Under the pieces are notes generated by a model. The model was not told the origin of the DNA. It was given only the letters and a program-made list of their open reading frames with translations, and searched no databases. 64,000 nt of DNA from Gracilaria domingensis (lineage: Eukaryota > Rhodophyta > Florideophyceae > Gracilariales > Gracilariaceae): NCBI GenBank assembly GCA_022539475.1, contig VCMS01000022.1:310001-374000 (forward strand). The letters are read 5' to 3'. Each line of letters begins with the position of its first letter. Within the stretch, counting starts at the first letter, position 1. The position numbers and the translations under genes were made by a program. Below are positions 54,653-64,000 of the stretch, piece by piece.

Positions 54653-55441
54653 TTACGACATGCCCTTCACACTCAGTATTCGCTCGATGTACTTGCCGGT
54701 TATGTCTACCTCAATGTTCACTTTGTTCCCTACTTCTTTCAGCGCTTGTACCACGTGCGCTTGAGTATAAGGAATCATCATGAACGTGAATGAACTTTGC
54801 TCATCAAGCACGTCGCATACGGTCAGACTTGTTCCATCCACTGCGACATATCCCTTTTCGACCACATATTTCATATACTCCGATTCTATTTTTATTGTGA
54901 ACCAGATAGCATCTTTCTCTCTTTTGATCTTTGTAATCGTCCCTGTGCAATCCACATGTCCTTGCACAACATGTCCGCCAAATCGTCCTTCTGCAGAAAC
55001 GCTTCGTTCCAGATTCACTTTGTTGCCCGTTTCGAGCTCTCCTAAATTTGTTCTTCGCAACGTTTCTGGTGCGAGCCCGAATGTAAAGCACTGCCCTTGA
55101 AGTTGAGTGACCGTGAGACATGTTCCGTTCACGGATATGCTGTCTCCCAGTTTCACACCATCCAATGTCTTGTCTGCTTCAACGCTCATGTTTACTCCAC
55201 CTTCTTCAGATTCGAGGTTTTCGATTAATTGCACGGTACCCATTTCCTCCACAATCCCGGTGAACACCATTTTCGTGTTGCTCTGAGATATTCTTCCGTC
55301 GTAGACCACACTTGCGCGAGTCACCGGTCTTGCAGCTAGGAATTCACTGGTTTCCGGTCCACAGATACAAGTACGTTTCGCTCTCTGAACACGAGGACAG
55401 AATCCTGCAGAGACGAATGCTGCGTCGACGGCTTTGGACAT
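54653..55441 (-). CDS. Riboflavin synthase, alpha chain, with plastid transit peptide
   Basis: 262 residues from the ATG at 55441. Dismutates two 6,7-dimethyl-8-ribityllumazines to riboflavin. The catalytic part starts at residue 58 (MVFTGIVEEMGTV), the normal bacterial start, so the first 57 residues, Ser/Ala/Arg-rich with few acids, are a transit peptide; plants also keep this step in the plastid. Two lumazine-binding repeats are visible, the first with DSISVNGTCLTV and the second with GYVAVDGTSLTVCDV; GGHVVQGHVDCTG joins them. The C-terminus is KYIERIL. Short 35-bp gap to the previous convergent gene. Confidence 0.95.
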   Translation of the reverse strand: MSKAVDAAFVSAGFCPRVQRAKRTCICGPETSEFLAARPVTRASVVYDGRISQSNTKMVFTGIVEEMGTVQLIENLESEEGGVNMSVEADKTLDGVKLGDSISVNGTCLTVTQLQGQCFTFGLAPETLRRTNLGELETGNKVNLERSVSAEGRFGGHVVQGHVDCTGTITKIKREKDAIWFTIKIESEYMKYVVEKGYVAVDGTSLTVCDVLDEQSSFTFMMIPYTQAHVVQALKEVGNKVNIEVDITGKYIERILSVKGMS

Positions 55442-56180
55442 GAAAGATTCAAACAGATACGTAGAGTAGCTAAGATCTGTTATGTAGTTGGTGGTGCAGC
55501 CTTTCCTAGATGGTTGTATTGTCGACGAGGCGTGCTTCGGTCCCTGATCGCACCAAAGTTCGATGCTCAAAGATGGGAAGCGTTGCCATCCGAGACTCTT
55601 CTTCTCTTTCAAAGAACTTTGTACATCCCAGATCTGCAATTTTCGAGAAAACTGTCATTCGGCAAACATGGTGCCTGCCTCTTTCGCAGCCTTTTGCATG
55701 GAGCGCGGTAACACATTGACGGGTGAGTCACTTGCTGGGTCTAGTCTCTGGTCTGAGATCGCTGTCCCCAGCGCTTCTCATTGAAAACGAGGATTACGTA
55801 AGTTTTCAGAGCGTTGTTGCATTGCTCAACTTCCTTCCCGGGATCGAGACTTCACTTTGCCTTGAGCAGAGAAGAAATTCTCATAGTTGTGTAGAATGGG
55901 TCTAGATGCGGAGCTAAGCTTTGCATCTGGACCCATTCTCCGCAAATTCAGGTTGCTATGGGTCCGTATGTGTATGTTTTTGTGCAACGCCTACGTTAAT
56001 CCCTGTACCCAAAGGGATGTCAACTCTGTTACACCGCCGTCTGGTGCCAGTGAGAGATACTGGTAAGGCGTTGTGGTTGCAACAAATGTTGCGATGAAAT
56101 CTATAGTATGAATATCACGGTGCATAGCATCAAGGCGAAGAAGTAATGGAGATAAAAGCCAAGAGCAAAGGACATATCAG
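55442..56180. other. Intergenic region above riboflavin synthase
   Basis: About 740 bp including promoter sequence and one strong hairpin (55893-55939). No gene supported. Confidence 0.45.
55893..55939. repeat. Hairpin, 17-bp arms
   Basis: Arms agaatgggtctagatgc and gcatctggacccattct pair with one G-T-type mismatch around a 13-nt loop. Confidence 0.85.
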
Positions 56181-56300
56181 TTCGGTCTTCTTCTTCTTCA
56201 TAATACGATTGAGATTTGCGCCATGTATGTGACCGAACTTTCTCTCTCTCTGGTTATGGAAACGATGGAGCTAATTCCGCTCCTACGCTTGGTTTTCCTC
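56181..56300 (-). mobile_element. Possible retroelement 3' end, copy f
   Basis: On the minus strand an AGAGAGAGAGAAA motif is followed by an inverted repeat AGTTCGGTC/GACCGAACT and a (GAA)4 tail, echoing copies a-e. The peptide is degenerate. Confidence 0.35.
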
Positions 56301-57198
56301 AAGACCCAAAGACCTATAATACCCTTACATCGCAGCCACTGACCACTACTCAATAGCGGTACTACACTAAGTGTAAGTCTTACTGAGCTACGTCGAGGAA
56401 GTATTAGGTATCTGAGGTGTTTCCGACCGCGAAGCGTTTCGTCACCGACCCTAATTGCCTTCGTCTTTCTCTCTTCATTCACTCTCTAGAACCCGTCAGC
56501 TACAGGGCACATCACGATAAGGCGCTTCTCACGTACCACTATAGTCACTCAAGAAATCATGAGCGACGTCCTTTCCACCCAATCCTCGTATCAGTCGGCG
56601 AAATCAGGTGCAAGAACCAAGCGGTGTCCTTTCACCATCCTCCAACCCCAGTATACCAGCGATAGGAAAACTCTGATTTACCTATCGAGGGTACACTTGG
56701 GTTGGGGAATGTTCGCTCGTAAACCGATCGCCCAGACCACAGTTTCACGACCAAGACCAAACTTTTGAAAATCGAAACAAGCTAAACACGTTCACCGAAT
56801 GGCGGGGACTTCGATGCCGGACGAGGAGTATTGGGTTGTTGGCAATACATCCAACTAAAGTATACCAGTTTGCTGCGATAGTTCAATAGTTCATTGTTCG
56901 TACTTGGCAACACTGTGCAGCCCGCGTCGCAGATGTCTCCCACTGTCGATGGATAGTAAAGAGGTGCTCAAAGTAGGGAGCCTCACAGCTTGTGCGTCAG
57001 AAGAGCTGCTGAACGCCAGAAATACCTGCCTCGGTGAACCTTGGTGTCTTCAACGAGAGAACAATGGAGTCTTGTAGTCCTCATTTCTTACAACTATACT
57101 AGCGGATCACACCACAACATATGTATATATATATATGTATATACATAATCCATACTAAAGAACAAGAAAAACTGCAGACCCGTATCAAGGGCCTGTAG
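56301..57198. other. Gene-poor region
   Basis: About 900 bp with no supported gene; an AT microsatellite with palindromic order lies at 57120-57150. Confidence 0.4.
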
Positions 57199-57330
57199 TT
57201 CTTCTTCTTGTTAAGTATGGTCCTCTACCTCTTATCCCGAAGTACTGTAGCAAGAGAGCTACTTAGGGGTACCTATTACATAGGTTCTCTCTCCTAATGA
57301 AGGTCAAACACCTTGACGGTCTCTGCCTAA
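57199..57330 (-). mobile_element. Retroelement 3' end, copy e
   Basis: On the minus strand GACCTTCATTAGGAGAGAGAA matches the family motif, immediately followed by stem ACCTAT/ATAGGT (57271-57285), a second stem GTAGC/GCTAC, and an AACAAGAAGAAG tail. Coding is degenerate. Confidence 0.5.
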
Positions 57331-58119
57331 TCATTTCTATCATGGTTTTGTCCTGCCGGTAGTTCATTTCGAAGTAATGTGCTCGTTAAGGAGTTTATAA
57401 TTAATAATCGGATGTGCTGTCCTTCGGTTTAGAGCTCGAGTCAACCCACTTGACTCCGTCGGTAATCACCTGCCATATATTTAGTCATTATGTACCGAAG
57501 CAAAAGCTCATGTCTTTCACTGAACTACAGACCCAACTTCCTCATCATCGTCAAATACTAAGCATTCTTGGTCGTGTAATTACGGAACAAACGTCAAACG
57601 CGATTGCGACCATGGCGTCTTACGATGTTCTGTTCATTCCAGAACATATCTCACCGAGAACTACTCGTAAACGCCCATCCTTCTCCGAGAGCATCCGTCA
57701 AAAGTCTGATCTCACATTATCCGCGAAAGCTTTTCCTTTCAGAGGAGTCAGCAGAGAGAATGCTTAATTTAAAAGCTTCACTTCATCTTACGAAGGTAGC
57801 AATAGAATTCTGAAGTCCAAAATAAGCAATGCCAAAAGAGCAAACTATTGGAAGAAGACTGAATGACTGAATGAATGAATGAATGAGGAAGAAAGGATGA
57901 AACATATAAAAACAGATAGCACATAGTGAAACAGTTCTACATGATAATTTTTCTCATTTCTTATCGTCTGCTTCACAGCTTCAAAACCGAAATCTGGATG
58001 TGAGCGGTAGTCAAAAAGGGAGGTACAGAAAATGTGGAGAATGGAATGGCCTGGACTTTAGAATCTGACCATTGTGGGCCTCATCAGAAGAATTATGTTC
58101 CAACTATCCCTTCGTGGAT
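57331..58119. other. Gene-poor region
   Basis: 790 bp; a GAAT tetranucleotide repeat near 57860-57885 and short frames only. Confidence 0.4.
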
Positions 58120-58260
58120 GCTCTCTCTCTCTTTACTTACGGCCATAACAGCCTAATTCCGGCATGCTACTGTACATAGCGTTTCTGTTGAAAGAAACGT
58201 TCTCTCACTAGGAGGGCCAAAACCTTTAAGGTTCATGGATGCCAGAACCGTGCAGTCGAG
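58120..58260 (-). mobile_element. Retroelement 3' end, copy d
   Basis: Minus-strand peptide LALLVRERFF, motif GGCCCTCCTAGTGAGAGAA, directly followed by stem CGTTTCT/AGAAACG (58180-58199), then GTAAAGAGAGAGAGAG. Confidence 0.55.
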
Positions 58261-58980
58261 CTCTCCTTCTGGAGTATTTCAGACAAAAGTTGCGCACTTC
58301 CTTGAAGTTTAACAACGTTTTTGAGTGATTGCATTCGGTTGTGATCGGTGTCAGCTAACACTACCCTGTTAACTCAGTAACATTAGATACTAAAAAGCTG
58401 TTTTAGGACGAGAAATTCACTCTCACAGGGACCAGTCTTCGGCACTCAAGATTAAATATCATGATTCTCTGCATGATGGCCCAGATTAGAGCAATGAGAT
58501 GGACCAGAATACTTCGAACCACGAGATTGTGCCAGATTGTGCCAGATTGTACGAGGTCGCGCAGTGCCTTGCGGCCAAACATAGACGACAACAAACATAA
58601 TGTTGAGTTCAGTCTGGGTCTTCAGTAGAGAAGTTACGTTTGCATTTGAACGGCCCGGAAACGCTATCACAATGTGTGAACCGGCGTGGCTGGAAAGAAT
58701 TTCATTATCATCGCCCTGAGGACATGAGCAATGCCCTCGCGAGATTGACATTACCTTCGTAATACCCATTCAGTGGGTCCCACTGAGTTGGCCCTTCTAG
58801 CAACATCATCTCACCACAGGAGACTCCTCGAGTCCGTGCTGTTGTTAATCTCCTGAATAAAAAAAATGTCTCGTTGGTTGTTGTTGCTTCTTCTTGATAA
58901 CGGGCCTCACAAATTGCTGTTCTGCGGCGATAATGGAGATATTCTTTACGCTGCGAATATATTCCTGACACTGGAATCTG
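58261..58980. other. Gene-poor region
   Basis: About 720 bp; the decamer GATTGTGCCA is repeated in tandem near 58524-58548. No gene supported. Confidence 0.4.
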
Positions 58981-59415
58981 TCATCCTGTACAAGCAACTT
59001 CAGTGTTTTCTGGAGGCGTCTCTCCAGTCTCAGCAGATTCTGGGTTCGAAACAACTTGTACGCTAAGATGAACAGTCTCCTTCTCAGATGTCCCGTTCGC
59101 GTTAGAAACACGAGACTTTTTGCGTAGTTTCCTTAATTCTTTCTTTCTGCGACGTTTAGCCGCTCGTCTTTCAGTTTGAATTTGTTCTTTCATTCTTCGG
59201 TCGTCCGCAGCCTTGAGCTCCTCTTCACTGCGTTTCTTTTCCTCTGCATCCTTTTCCATATTCTCAATGCGCTCGAGCTCACGGCGGCGTTGATGCCGAT
59301 AGACATGAAAATCACCGCTACTAGCACCCGCAGTGCTGCCTGAAACATTCTTTGGCACGATGTCTCGTGGGTCGAACGTATCGCTCGGTTTTACGCCAGA
59401 TTGTTTCTCTCTCAT
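58981..59415 (-). CDS. PRKRIP1: PRKR-interacting protein 1 homologue (spliceosome-associated)
   Basis: 144 residues, ATG at 59415. The family signature DIVPKNVSGSTAGASSGDFH followed by VYRHQRRRELERI is clear. It is followed by a charged helix (EEKKRSEEELKAADDRRMK) and a basic run (RRAAKRRRKKELRKLRKKSR), as in human PRKRIP1, which bridges parts of the catalytic spliceosome with a long helix. The C-terminal 35 residues are polar and not conserved. A spliceosome factor fits a genome with few but real introns. Confidence 0.88.
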   Translation of the reverse strand: MREKQSGVKPSDTFDPRDIVPKNVSGSTAGASSGDFHVYRHQRRRELERIENMEKDAEEKKRSEEELKAADDRRMKEQIQTERRAAKRRRKKELRKLRKKSRVSNANGTSEKETVHLSVQVVSNPESAETGETPPENTEVACTG

Positions 59416-59561
59416 CGTTATCGTTTTGTAGGTCGCAAGACTTGAATACTATAGATGACAGAACAAAGTGTCCGCCGAAGAACCGATAGATCGTAGGAGA
59501 TCCCCTCCCAGAAGCCATGAACAGTTCTATGTTAGGACCTTGCTTACAAGGGTTAAGGATA

Positions 59562-59597
59562 CCGTTTTCCACCCTTCATACAGATAATGGAAAACGG
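59562..59597. repeat. Hairpin 1 of cluster
   Basis: Perfect 10-bp arms ccgttttcca / tggaaaacgg with a 16-nt loop. Confidence 0.85.
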
Positions 59598-59602
59598 AAG
59601 GC

Positions 59603-59680
59603 AACGATGTCTTCTACGATATCTGCCTTGTCAGCTGTTCAATGAACAGCTGACAAGGCAGACATGTAGAAGACGTCGTT
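59603..59680. repeat. Hairpin 2 of cluster, 37-38 nt arms
   Basis: Arms 59603-59640 and 59644-59680 pair with only a few mismatches in the middle and a 3-nt loop; the inner 20 bp are perfect. Confidence 0.9.
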
Positions 59681-59712
59681 GAAAAGTGTTCATGTGTGAG
59701 TCGAAAAAAATA

Positions 59713-59754
59713 GAGACCTAAATTCCGGTGCTCTGGCACCAGAGTTTAGGTCTC
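59713..59754. repeat. Hairpin 3 of cluster
   Basis: Outer arms gagacctaaa / tttaggtctc, inner arms ctctgg / ccagag, followed by a T run at 59757-59762. Confidence 0.85.
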
Positions 59755-60284
59755 CATTTTTTGTCACGCATCACGCGAGCAAGGTCTCGGTCGATCTACT
59801 GTATATTCATGAAAACAATGAAGCGACCTTCGGGAAGGTGGCGTCCTTCCACATGATGTGCGTAGTGCGGCAAAGGACAAGGGCATCCCAATGAATACAA
59901 TTGAGTCAGAATGTATTGAGCTGGCTTGCTTTCCGTTAGATACAAACACTAGCATGTCATAGTATTCAAGCTATCAGAAAAGTCTAACCATGTGAGAGTT
60001 TAGTTACAACAGTTACGGACTCTACTACGGATTGCATTCCCGCAACCGCCCATCATCGAATCCTCGCCCTTCTCCGACTTTCAGACCGCCCAGCTGCAGA
60101 GATTCAGATGCGGCAGTCAACCATCGTCAGGATCTCTCTTCCCATCTGTTCTGTCCCCCCGCTCCGGAAACAGTGAAGGTTAAGAATTAGAACGGCACTC
60201 CAACGGCAAACGTAGACAGACGACCATCCATCCAATCCTAAAGACCACGAAATGCCTCAACTTGGAATTTCTGCACACCCCTAC

Positions 60285-61643
60285 CTACTCCTCTTCCTCC
60301 ACTCCATTGGTGTACTCATCGCCATAGTCATCATCCAACTGCGGCTCGGCAGTGGCTTCGGAGTACTGCTGGTACTCGGACACCAAATCAGCCATGTTGG
60401 ATTCGGCTTCAGTAAACTCGAGCTCATCCATACCTTCACCCATGTACCAATGCAAGAAAGCCTTTCTCTTGAACATTGAGCGGAACTGATCTCCAACGCG
60501 AATGAAAATGGACTGGATGGCAGTGGTGTTACCAATGAACGCGGAAGAGATCTTCTCACCCTTAGCCGGGATGTCACACACAGACGTCTTGATGTTGTGC
60601 GGAATCCATTCAACAAAGTAGGCCGAGTTCTTGCTTTGCATAAGCGCCATTTCATCCTCAACCTCCTTGGTGCTGACCTTTCCACGGAAGTACACGGCAG
60701 CCGTGAGGTACCTTCCATCTCGCGGATCCACCTCCGCCATCATGTTGTTGCGATCGAACATCTGGCCAGCAAGCTCTGGTACAGTCAGGGACCGGTAGCT
60801 ATGCGAGTCAGGCGATGCCAACGGCGCATGGCCAACAGCGAAGAAATGCAGGCGAGGGAAGGGGATGAGATTGACAGCAAGCTTGCGCAAGTCAGCATTG
60901 AGCTGACCTGGGAAGCGAAGCGAGCAAGTGATGCCCGACATGACGCTCGACACGAGGCGATTGAGATGAGAGTATGACGGCTGCTCGACATTGAGACTGC
61001 GCACGCAGATGTTAAACAAGGCCTCGTTATCAATGGCAAACACGGCATCAGAGTTCTCCACCAGCTGATGGATAGAAAGGGTGCAATTGTACGGCTCCAC
61101 GACTGTGTTGGACACCTTGGGAGACGGAAGCACCGAGTAGGTGCACATCATACGATCGGGGAATTCCTCACGGATCTTGGACACCAACAAGGTACCCAAG
61201 CCGGAACCAGTACCACCGCCCAGCGAGTGAGTGACCTGGAAGCCCTGCAACACATCACAGGTCTCCGCCTCGCGGCGAATGACATCGAGGCAGATTTCAA
61301 CGAGCTCAGCGCCCTCGGTGTAGTGGCCCTTTGCCCAATTGTTACCAGCTCCAGACTGGCCGTAGACAAAGTTGTCCGGGCGGAAGAGCTGACCACGAGG
61401 GGAGTTCTTGATGACGTCGATGACACCCGGCTCAAGATCGACCATTGCGGCACGCGGGACGTAACGGCCATTGGAGCTCTCGTTGTAGTAGACGGAGATT
61501 CGTTCGAGCTGTTGATCAGGCTTGTCGCCAGCAAACGATCCATCGGGCTCGATGCCATGCTCGGCGGAAATGCCCTCCCAGAAGTTGGCGCCGACCTGAT
61601 TGCCACACTGGCCAGCCTGAAGAGAGACGATGCTTCGAGTCAT
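60285..61643 (-). CDS. TUBB: Beta-tubulin
   Basis: 452 residues from the ATG at 61643. GTP-binding subunit of microtubules. [26 protein letters not shown], the GTP loop [26 protein letters not shown] and [15 protein letters not shown] are all present, with an acidic tail ([16 protein letters not shown]). The N-terminus is [12 protein letters not shown] rather than the almost universal MREI. That tetrapeptide is the signal for co-translational tubulin autoregulation in animals. Several substitutions ([14 protein letters not shown]) also mark a divergent lineage. The frame continues upstream through a C-rich leader and is not part of the protein. Confidence 0.97.
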   Translation of the reverse strand: MTRSIVSLQAGQCGNQVGANFWEGISAEHGIEPDGSFAGDKPDQQLERISVYYNESSNGRYVPRAAMVDLEPGVIDVIKNSPRGQLFRPDNFVYGQSGAGNNWAKGHYTEGAELVEICLDVIRREAETCDVLQGFQVTHSLGGGTGSGLGTLLVSKIREEFPDRMMCTYSVLPSPKVSNTVVEPYNCTLSIHQLVENSDAVFAIDNEALFNICVRSLNVEQPSYSHLNRLVSSVMSGITCSLRFPGQLNADLRKLAVNLIPFPRLHFFAVGHAPLASPDSHSYRSLTVPELAGQMFDRNNMMAEVDPRDGRYLTAAVYFRGKVSTKEVEDEMALMQSKNSAYFVEWIPHNIKTSVCDIPAKGEKISSAFIGNTTAIQSIFIRVGDQFRSMFKRKAFLHWYMGEGMDELEFTEAESNMADLVSEYQQYSEATAEPQLDDDYGDEYTNGVEEEE

Positions 61644-62240
61644 AATGGCGCACGCGCAGACGACGGGCAGGCGAGAAAGAAAGGGGGGGAGAGGGGGGGG
61701 GGGGAGGGGGAGGGGAGGGGCGATGCAGGGAAGGAGGGGAGGGAGGGTGGGGGGGGGGGACCAAGTGCGAAAGACGGCGGCGCGGCGCGATGCGGGCATG
61801 CAGCTAAGGCGGGAGCGCCGCTGCGTTAAAGCGGGCTGGCTACAGCGCGCGGTGGAAGGCGCGAGCGGTATTGGTCAATGGTACGTAGCCGGCGGCGCTG
61901 AGCGCGCGGTGGCTGACGCGCGGCCCGCACGGCGCCGCGGCGGGGCGGGACGCGTGCTGCGGATCAACGCGCGCTCCGGCGCTGCATTGCTCGCACGCGC
62001 ACACTCTCAGCCTGAGCGCGTCGCCGCCAATTGCAATTGCACGGCGCTTCCACAAATTTGCACGCCACGGTACACGTGCATCTGTTCGCGGCGGGACCTT
62101 GCCGCCGTCGCCAGCAAGGTACCGACGGTACGCCACGCGCTTTCGCTGCCTGTTGGGTCTCCGCCGCGCCTTTGTCGCCCTCGTCGTCGTCGTCCATCGT
62201 CGTCGTCGTCTCCATTCTCGTCGTCGGCACCAACAACGGC
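61644..62240. promoter_or_regulatory. Divergent CpG-rich promoter of beta-tubulin and next gene
   Basis: About 600 bp, GC-rich. G-rich plus-strand tract at 61682-61760, which is C/pyrimidine-rich in the tubulin leader 39-117 nt above its ATG. Confidence 0.5.
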
Positions 62241-63149
62241 ATGCTGCGCAGGCGGCAGGACCACGTTCGCTCGCTTCGATCACTGCTGCGAGATCTGCAC
62301 GGAGCGCGCGGCGGGCGGCCGCCGGAGCAGCACACGCTTCGTGAAGCGGCGCGCGCCGCCATGCAGCTCCCCGGCTGCGCCGTGGTACGCGAGCTGCGCG
62401 TCATGCCAGCGCCGCTGGAAAACAAGCTGCGTCTGACGCGCGCGCTATTGCTCGAGGACGCGACGCTCACGGTGCACGTTCGCGAGGCGATGAGCCGCTC
62501 GCCGCTGCTCCGCAAGCCAAAGGGGCGGCAGGTGCGCGGCGATGCGCGCCGACTCGCGCGCAAGCGGCTCGGCGTGCTGCAGGCGCTGCTGCGCGTGCCG
62601 CCGGCGGCGGGCGAGGACGCGGTGTTCGCGCAGCTGCGCGCGCTGTTCGACGAGGCGTGCGACGCCGGCGCCGTGCGCGTGACGCATCGCCCGCTGGCCG
62701 AGTGCAGCGTGCGGGTTGCCGCGCTGACCGAGCGCGTGCGCGCCGCGGCCGAGAAGGGCCGCTCGCTGGGCGACAGCGCGCCGGGCGGCGACGGCGGCGC
62801 GCGCGGCGACGACGACGGCGCGCGCGGCGACGACGACGGCGCGCGCGGCGACGACGGCGTGCGCGCGTGGCTGCAGCAGGCGCAGCAGCTGGCGCGCGAG
62901 ACGGACGCGACGGTGAACGAGGTGCGCGCCGTGCGGCACGCGGACGCGCACTCGCTGTTCCAGCCGGCGCAGCAGCTGGCGGCGGCGGCGGCGGCGCTCT
63001 CGTCGCTGGCGGCGGCGCTGCGCGCGCGGCCGGCGGCGGCGGCGCCGCGCGCCGCGCGCGCCGGCGCGGCCTCGTCATGCGACGAGAGCGAGGACGAGTG
63101 GGAGGAGGCGGTGCAGTTGTGCGCGCCGCGCGCGCCGCACGCGCCGTAG
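62241..63149 (+). CDS. Unknown GC-rich gene, mainly helical protein
   Basis: 302 residues from the first ATG. Not recognised. Residues 1-140 are helical with regular Leu spacing (HVRSLRSLLRDLHGARGG, LENKLRLTRALLLEDATL). A GARGDDD heptapeptide repeats three times (nt 62796-62858). The C-terminal third is Ala/Leu helix and ends in an acidic patch (DESEDEWEEA). GC content is extreme, so antisense frames are also long; the sense frame is preferred for its ATG context, its acidic and hydrophobic pattern and the divergent promoter. Confidence 0.5.
   Translation: MLRRRQDHVRSLRSLLRDLHGARGGRPPEQHTLREAARAAMQLPGCAVVRELRVMPAPLENKLRLTRALLLEDATLTVHVREAMSRSPLLRKPKGRQVRGDARRLARKRLGVLQALLRVPPAAGEDAVFAQLRALFDEACDAGAVRVTHRPLAECSVRVAALTERVRAAAEKGRSLGDSAPGGDGGARGDDDGARGDDDGARGDDGVRAWLQQAQQLARETDATVNEVRAVRHADAHSLFQPAQQLAAAAAALSSLAAALRARPAAAAPRAARAGAASSCDESEDEWEEAVQLCAPRAPHAP
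62796..62858 (+). repeat. 21-bp in-frame tandem repeat
   Basis: Three copies of a unit coding GARGDDD, the last one slightly short. Confidence 0.85.
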
Positions 63150-63383
63150 CGGCCGGCGCCGCCGCCAGACGGCGCGTCCAATGGGCGCGCGCGAACGCAA
63201 TCTCGCGCGCGGCAGATTGCGCCCATTCGTGCGCGCGCCGCGCGTACACGTCACGCGCCGCCGGCACGCGCGCTGCGCTGCTGCGGCTGCGTGTGCCGCC
63301 GCGCCGTGCGCGCCGCCCTTTTTTGTGCGCGCGCGCGCGCCTGCCGCGCTGGCTCGTACCTCACCCCCCGTCCCCGCGCGCCG

Positions 63384-63410
63384 CCCCCCCCCCCCCCCCC
63401 CCCCCCCCCC
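63384..63410 (+). repeat. Homopolymer of 27 C
   Basis: Uninterrupted C run 30 bp before the ATG at 63441; length in a genome assembly is unreliable. Confidence 0.8.
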
Positions 63411-63440
63411 ACCGCCGCGCCCGCCGCTTCTCCGTCCACC

Positions 63441-64000
63441 ATGCGAAGTCTTGGCAGTATTGGCTCCGAGCTGTGCGAGATGCAGCGCCTTCGCGACTGC
63501 GACGCCGCGCTCCGCCTCAAGGACGCCGAGTGGCAGCGCCGCATCATGCAGCCGCCGCCCGTCGCCACCGCCACCTCCGTCGCCGCCGCCGCCGCCGCCG
63601 TCGCCGCCGCCGTGCCCACCGCGCCCGCACAACTCCCCCCCGCCTTCGTGCGCGACGCGCGTCTCTTCGCGCTGTCGCCTCCCAAGCCCAATCTTTCCGC
63701 CTCGCCACCCACCGTCGCGCTCAGCGTCGCGCCCGCCCCCCCGCCGCCGCCTCCGCCGCCGCCGCCCTCTTCGTCCGTCGCCCCGCCCGCGCTCTCCGTG
63801 CCCGTTTCGCAGCCGCTGCTGTTTGACGCTGCTGCCGGGAGGCTGTCTGTTGTTGCGTCGCAGCCTTTGATTTCGCCGCCTTTGGCCAGGGCGTTGCCAC
63901 CGTTGCAGCAGCCCTTGTCGCCCGCTGCGCAGTCCTTGTTGTCCACTTCCACAAACGCCCATTCTTCGGACGCGTCCGTGTCGCGAAAGCCGGCTACGCG
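63441..64000 (+). CDS. Unknown Pro/Ala-rich protein, cut by the window end
   Basis: The frame is open from an ATG in a good context (CACCATGC) to the last base, 186 residues. Not recognised. Residues 1-36 form a charged coiled-coil start (ELCEMQRLRDCDAALRLKD, EWQRRIM). The rest is disordered, with an Ala run, a proline run and several P-L-S repeats (SQPLISPPLARALPPL). GC content decreases towards the right, as in the 5' parts of the other GC-rich genes here, supporting a true 5' end. Confidence 0.55.
   Translation, partial: MRSLGSIGSELCEMQRLRDCDAALRLKDAEWQRRIMQPPPVATATSVAAAAAAVAAAVPTAPAQLPPAFVRDARLFALSPPKPNLSASPPTVALSVAPAPPPPPPPPPPSSSVAPPALSVPVSQPLLFDAAAGRLSVVASQPLISPPLARALPPLQQPLSPAAQSLLSTSTNAHSSDASVSRKPAT

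Larger units (their letters stand above)
59416..60284. other. Intergenic region with hairpin cluster
   Basis: 870 bp between PRKRIP1 (start) and beta-tubulin (end), both on the minus strand. Three hairpins occupy 59562-59754; the remainder shows nothing. Confidence 0.5.

Noticed and set aside
56559-56768. Small frame MSDVLSTQSSY..
   Set aside because: Sits in a gene-poor block and has no features; chance frame.
58524-58548. Repeated decamer resembling an iteron
   Set aside because: Only two to three units with no other origin-like features.
62467-63962. Long antisense frames opposite the two rightmost genes
   Set aside because: Pure Ala/Arg/Pro composition imposed by GC content; the sense frames have better starts and normal residue mixtures.

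Overview
The window is nuclear DNA of a eukaryote with a compact, intron-poor genome. Most genes are one uninterrupted frame. The few introns that can be placed are 84-119 bp and follow GT..AG. Several gene products point to a photosynthetic lineage: a transit-peptide-bearing riboflavin synthase, an ECHIDNA/TVP23 protein, a plant-type PEX4 and a SHAQKYF Myb with an LCL-type tail. With monoexonic genes of mixed GC content and degenerate retroelement pieces between them, the best guess is a red alga, probably a florideophyte. That lineage call is inference; no rRNA or plastid sequence is present to confirm it.

Layout. 1-15.3 kb: one giant plus-strand gene, a UBR4/BIG-like ubiquitin ligase of about 5,060 residues, entering from the left and broken at 6.4 kb by a 143-bp near-duplicate. 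16-20.4 kb: a six-finger C2H2 protein, a very GC-rich CpG island, a MutY DNA glycosylase and tRNA-Pro(AGG). 20.5-27 kb: a tiny membrane protein, an unknown basic protein, and coatomer zeta and COG2 transcribed divergently. 27.5-35.4 kb: a small split Tudor-like gene, a coiled-coil protein divergent from mitochondrial processing peptidase beta, PEX4, a probable split gene, and a secreted malectin protein with one intron. 35.4-39.3 kb: a gene-poor stretch holding at least three minus-strand remnants of a non-LTR retrotransposon plus long palindromes. 38.2-55.4 kb: housekeeping genes, namely a tail-anchored membrane protein, a YVH1-type zinc domain, TVP23, tRNA-Arg(CCT), ribosomal protein L18, a split coiled-coil gene, Sec61 alpha, a membrane RING protein, the Myb factor, a C1orf131/DUF4602 protein and riboflavin synthase. 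55.5-59 kb: a second gene-poor block with more retroelement 3' ends and hairpins. 59-64 kb: PRKRIP1, a three-hairpin cluster, beta-tubulin, and two very GC-rich plus-strand genes, the last running off the window.

How the genes work together. The strongest functional theme is membrane traffic: Sec61 alpha at ER entry, COPI zeta, the COG2 Golgi tether and TVP23 at the trans-Golgi. Protein turnover (UBR4, PEX4, a RING protein) and ribosome assembly (L18, YVH1-type domain, C1orf131-like) are also represented. No operon-like organisation is expected. Several gene pairs are head to head over 0.4-0.8 kb of GC-rich sequence and probably share promoters.
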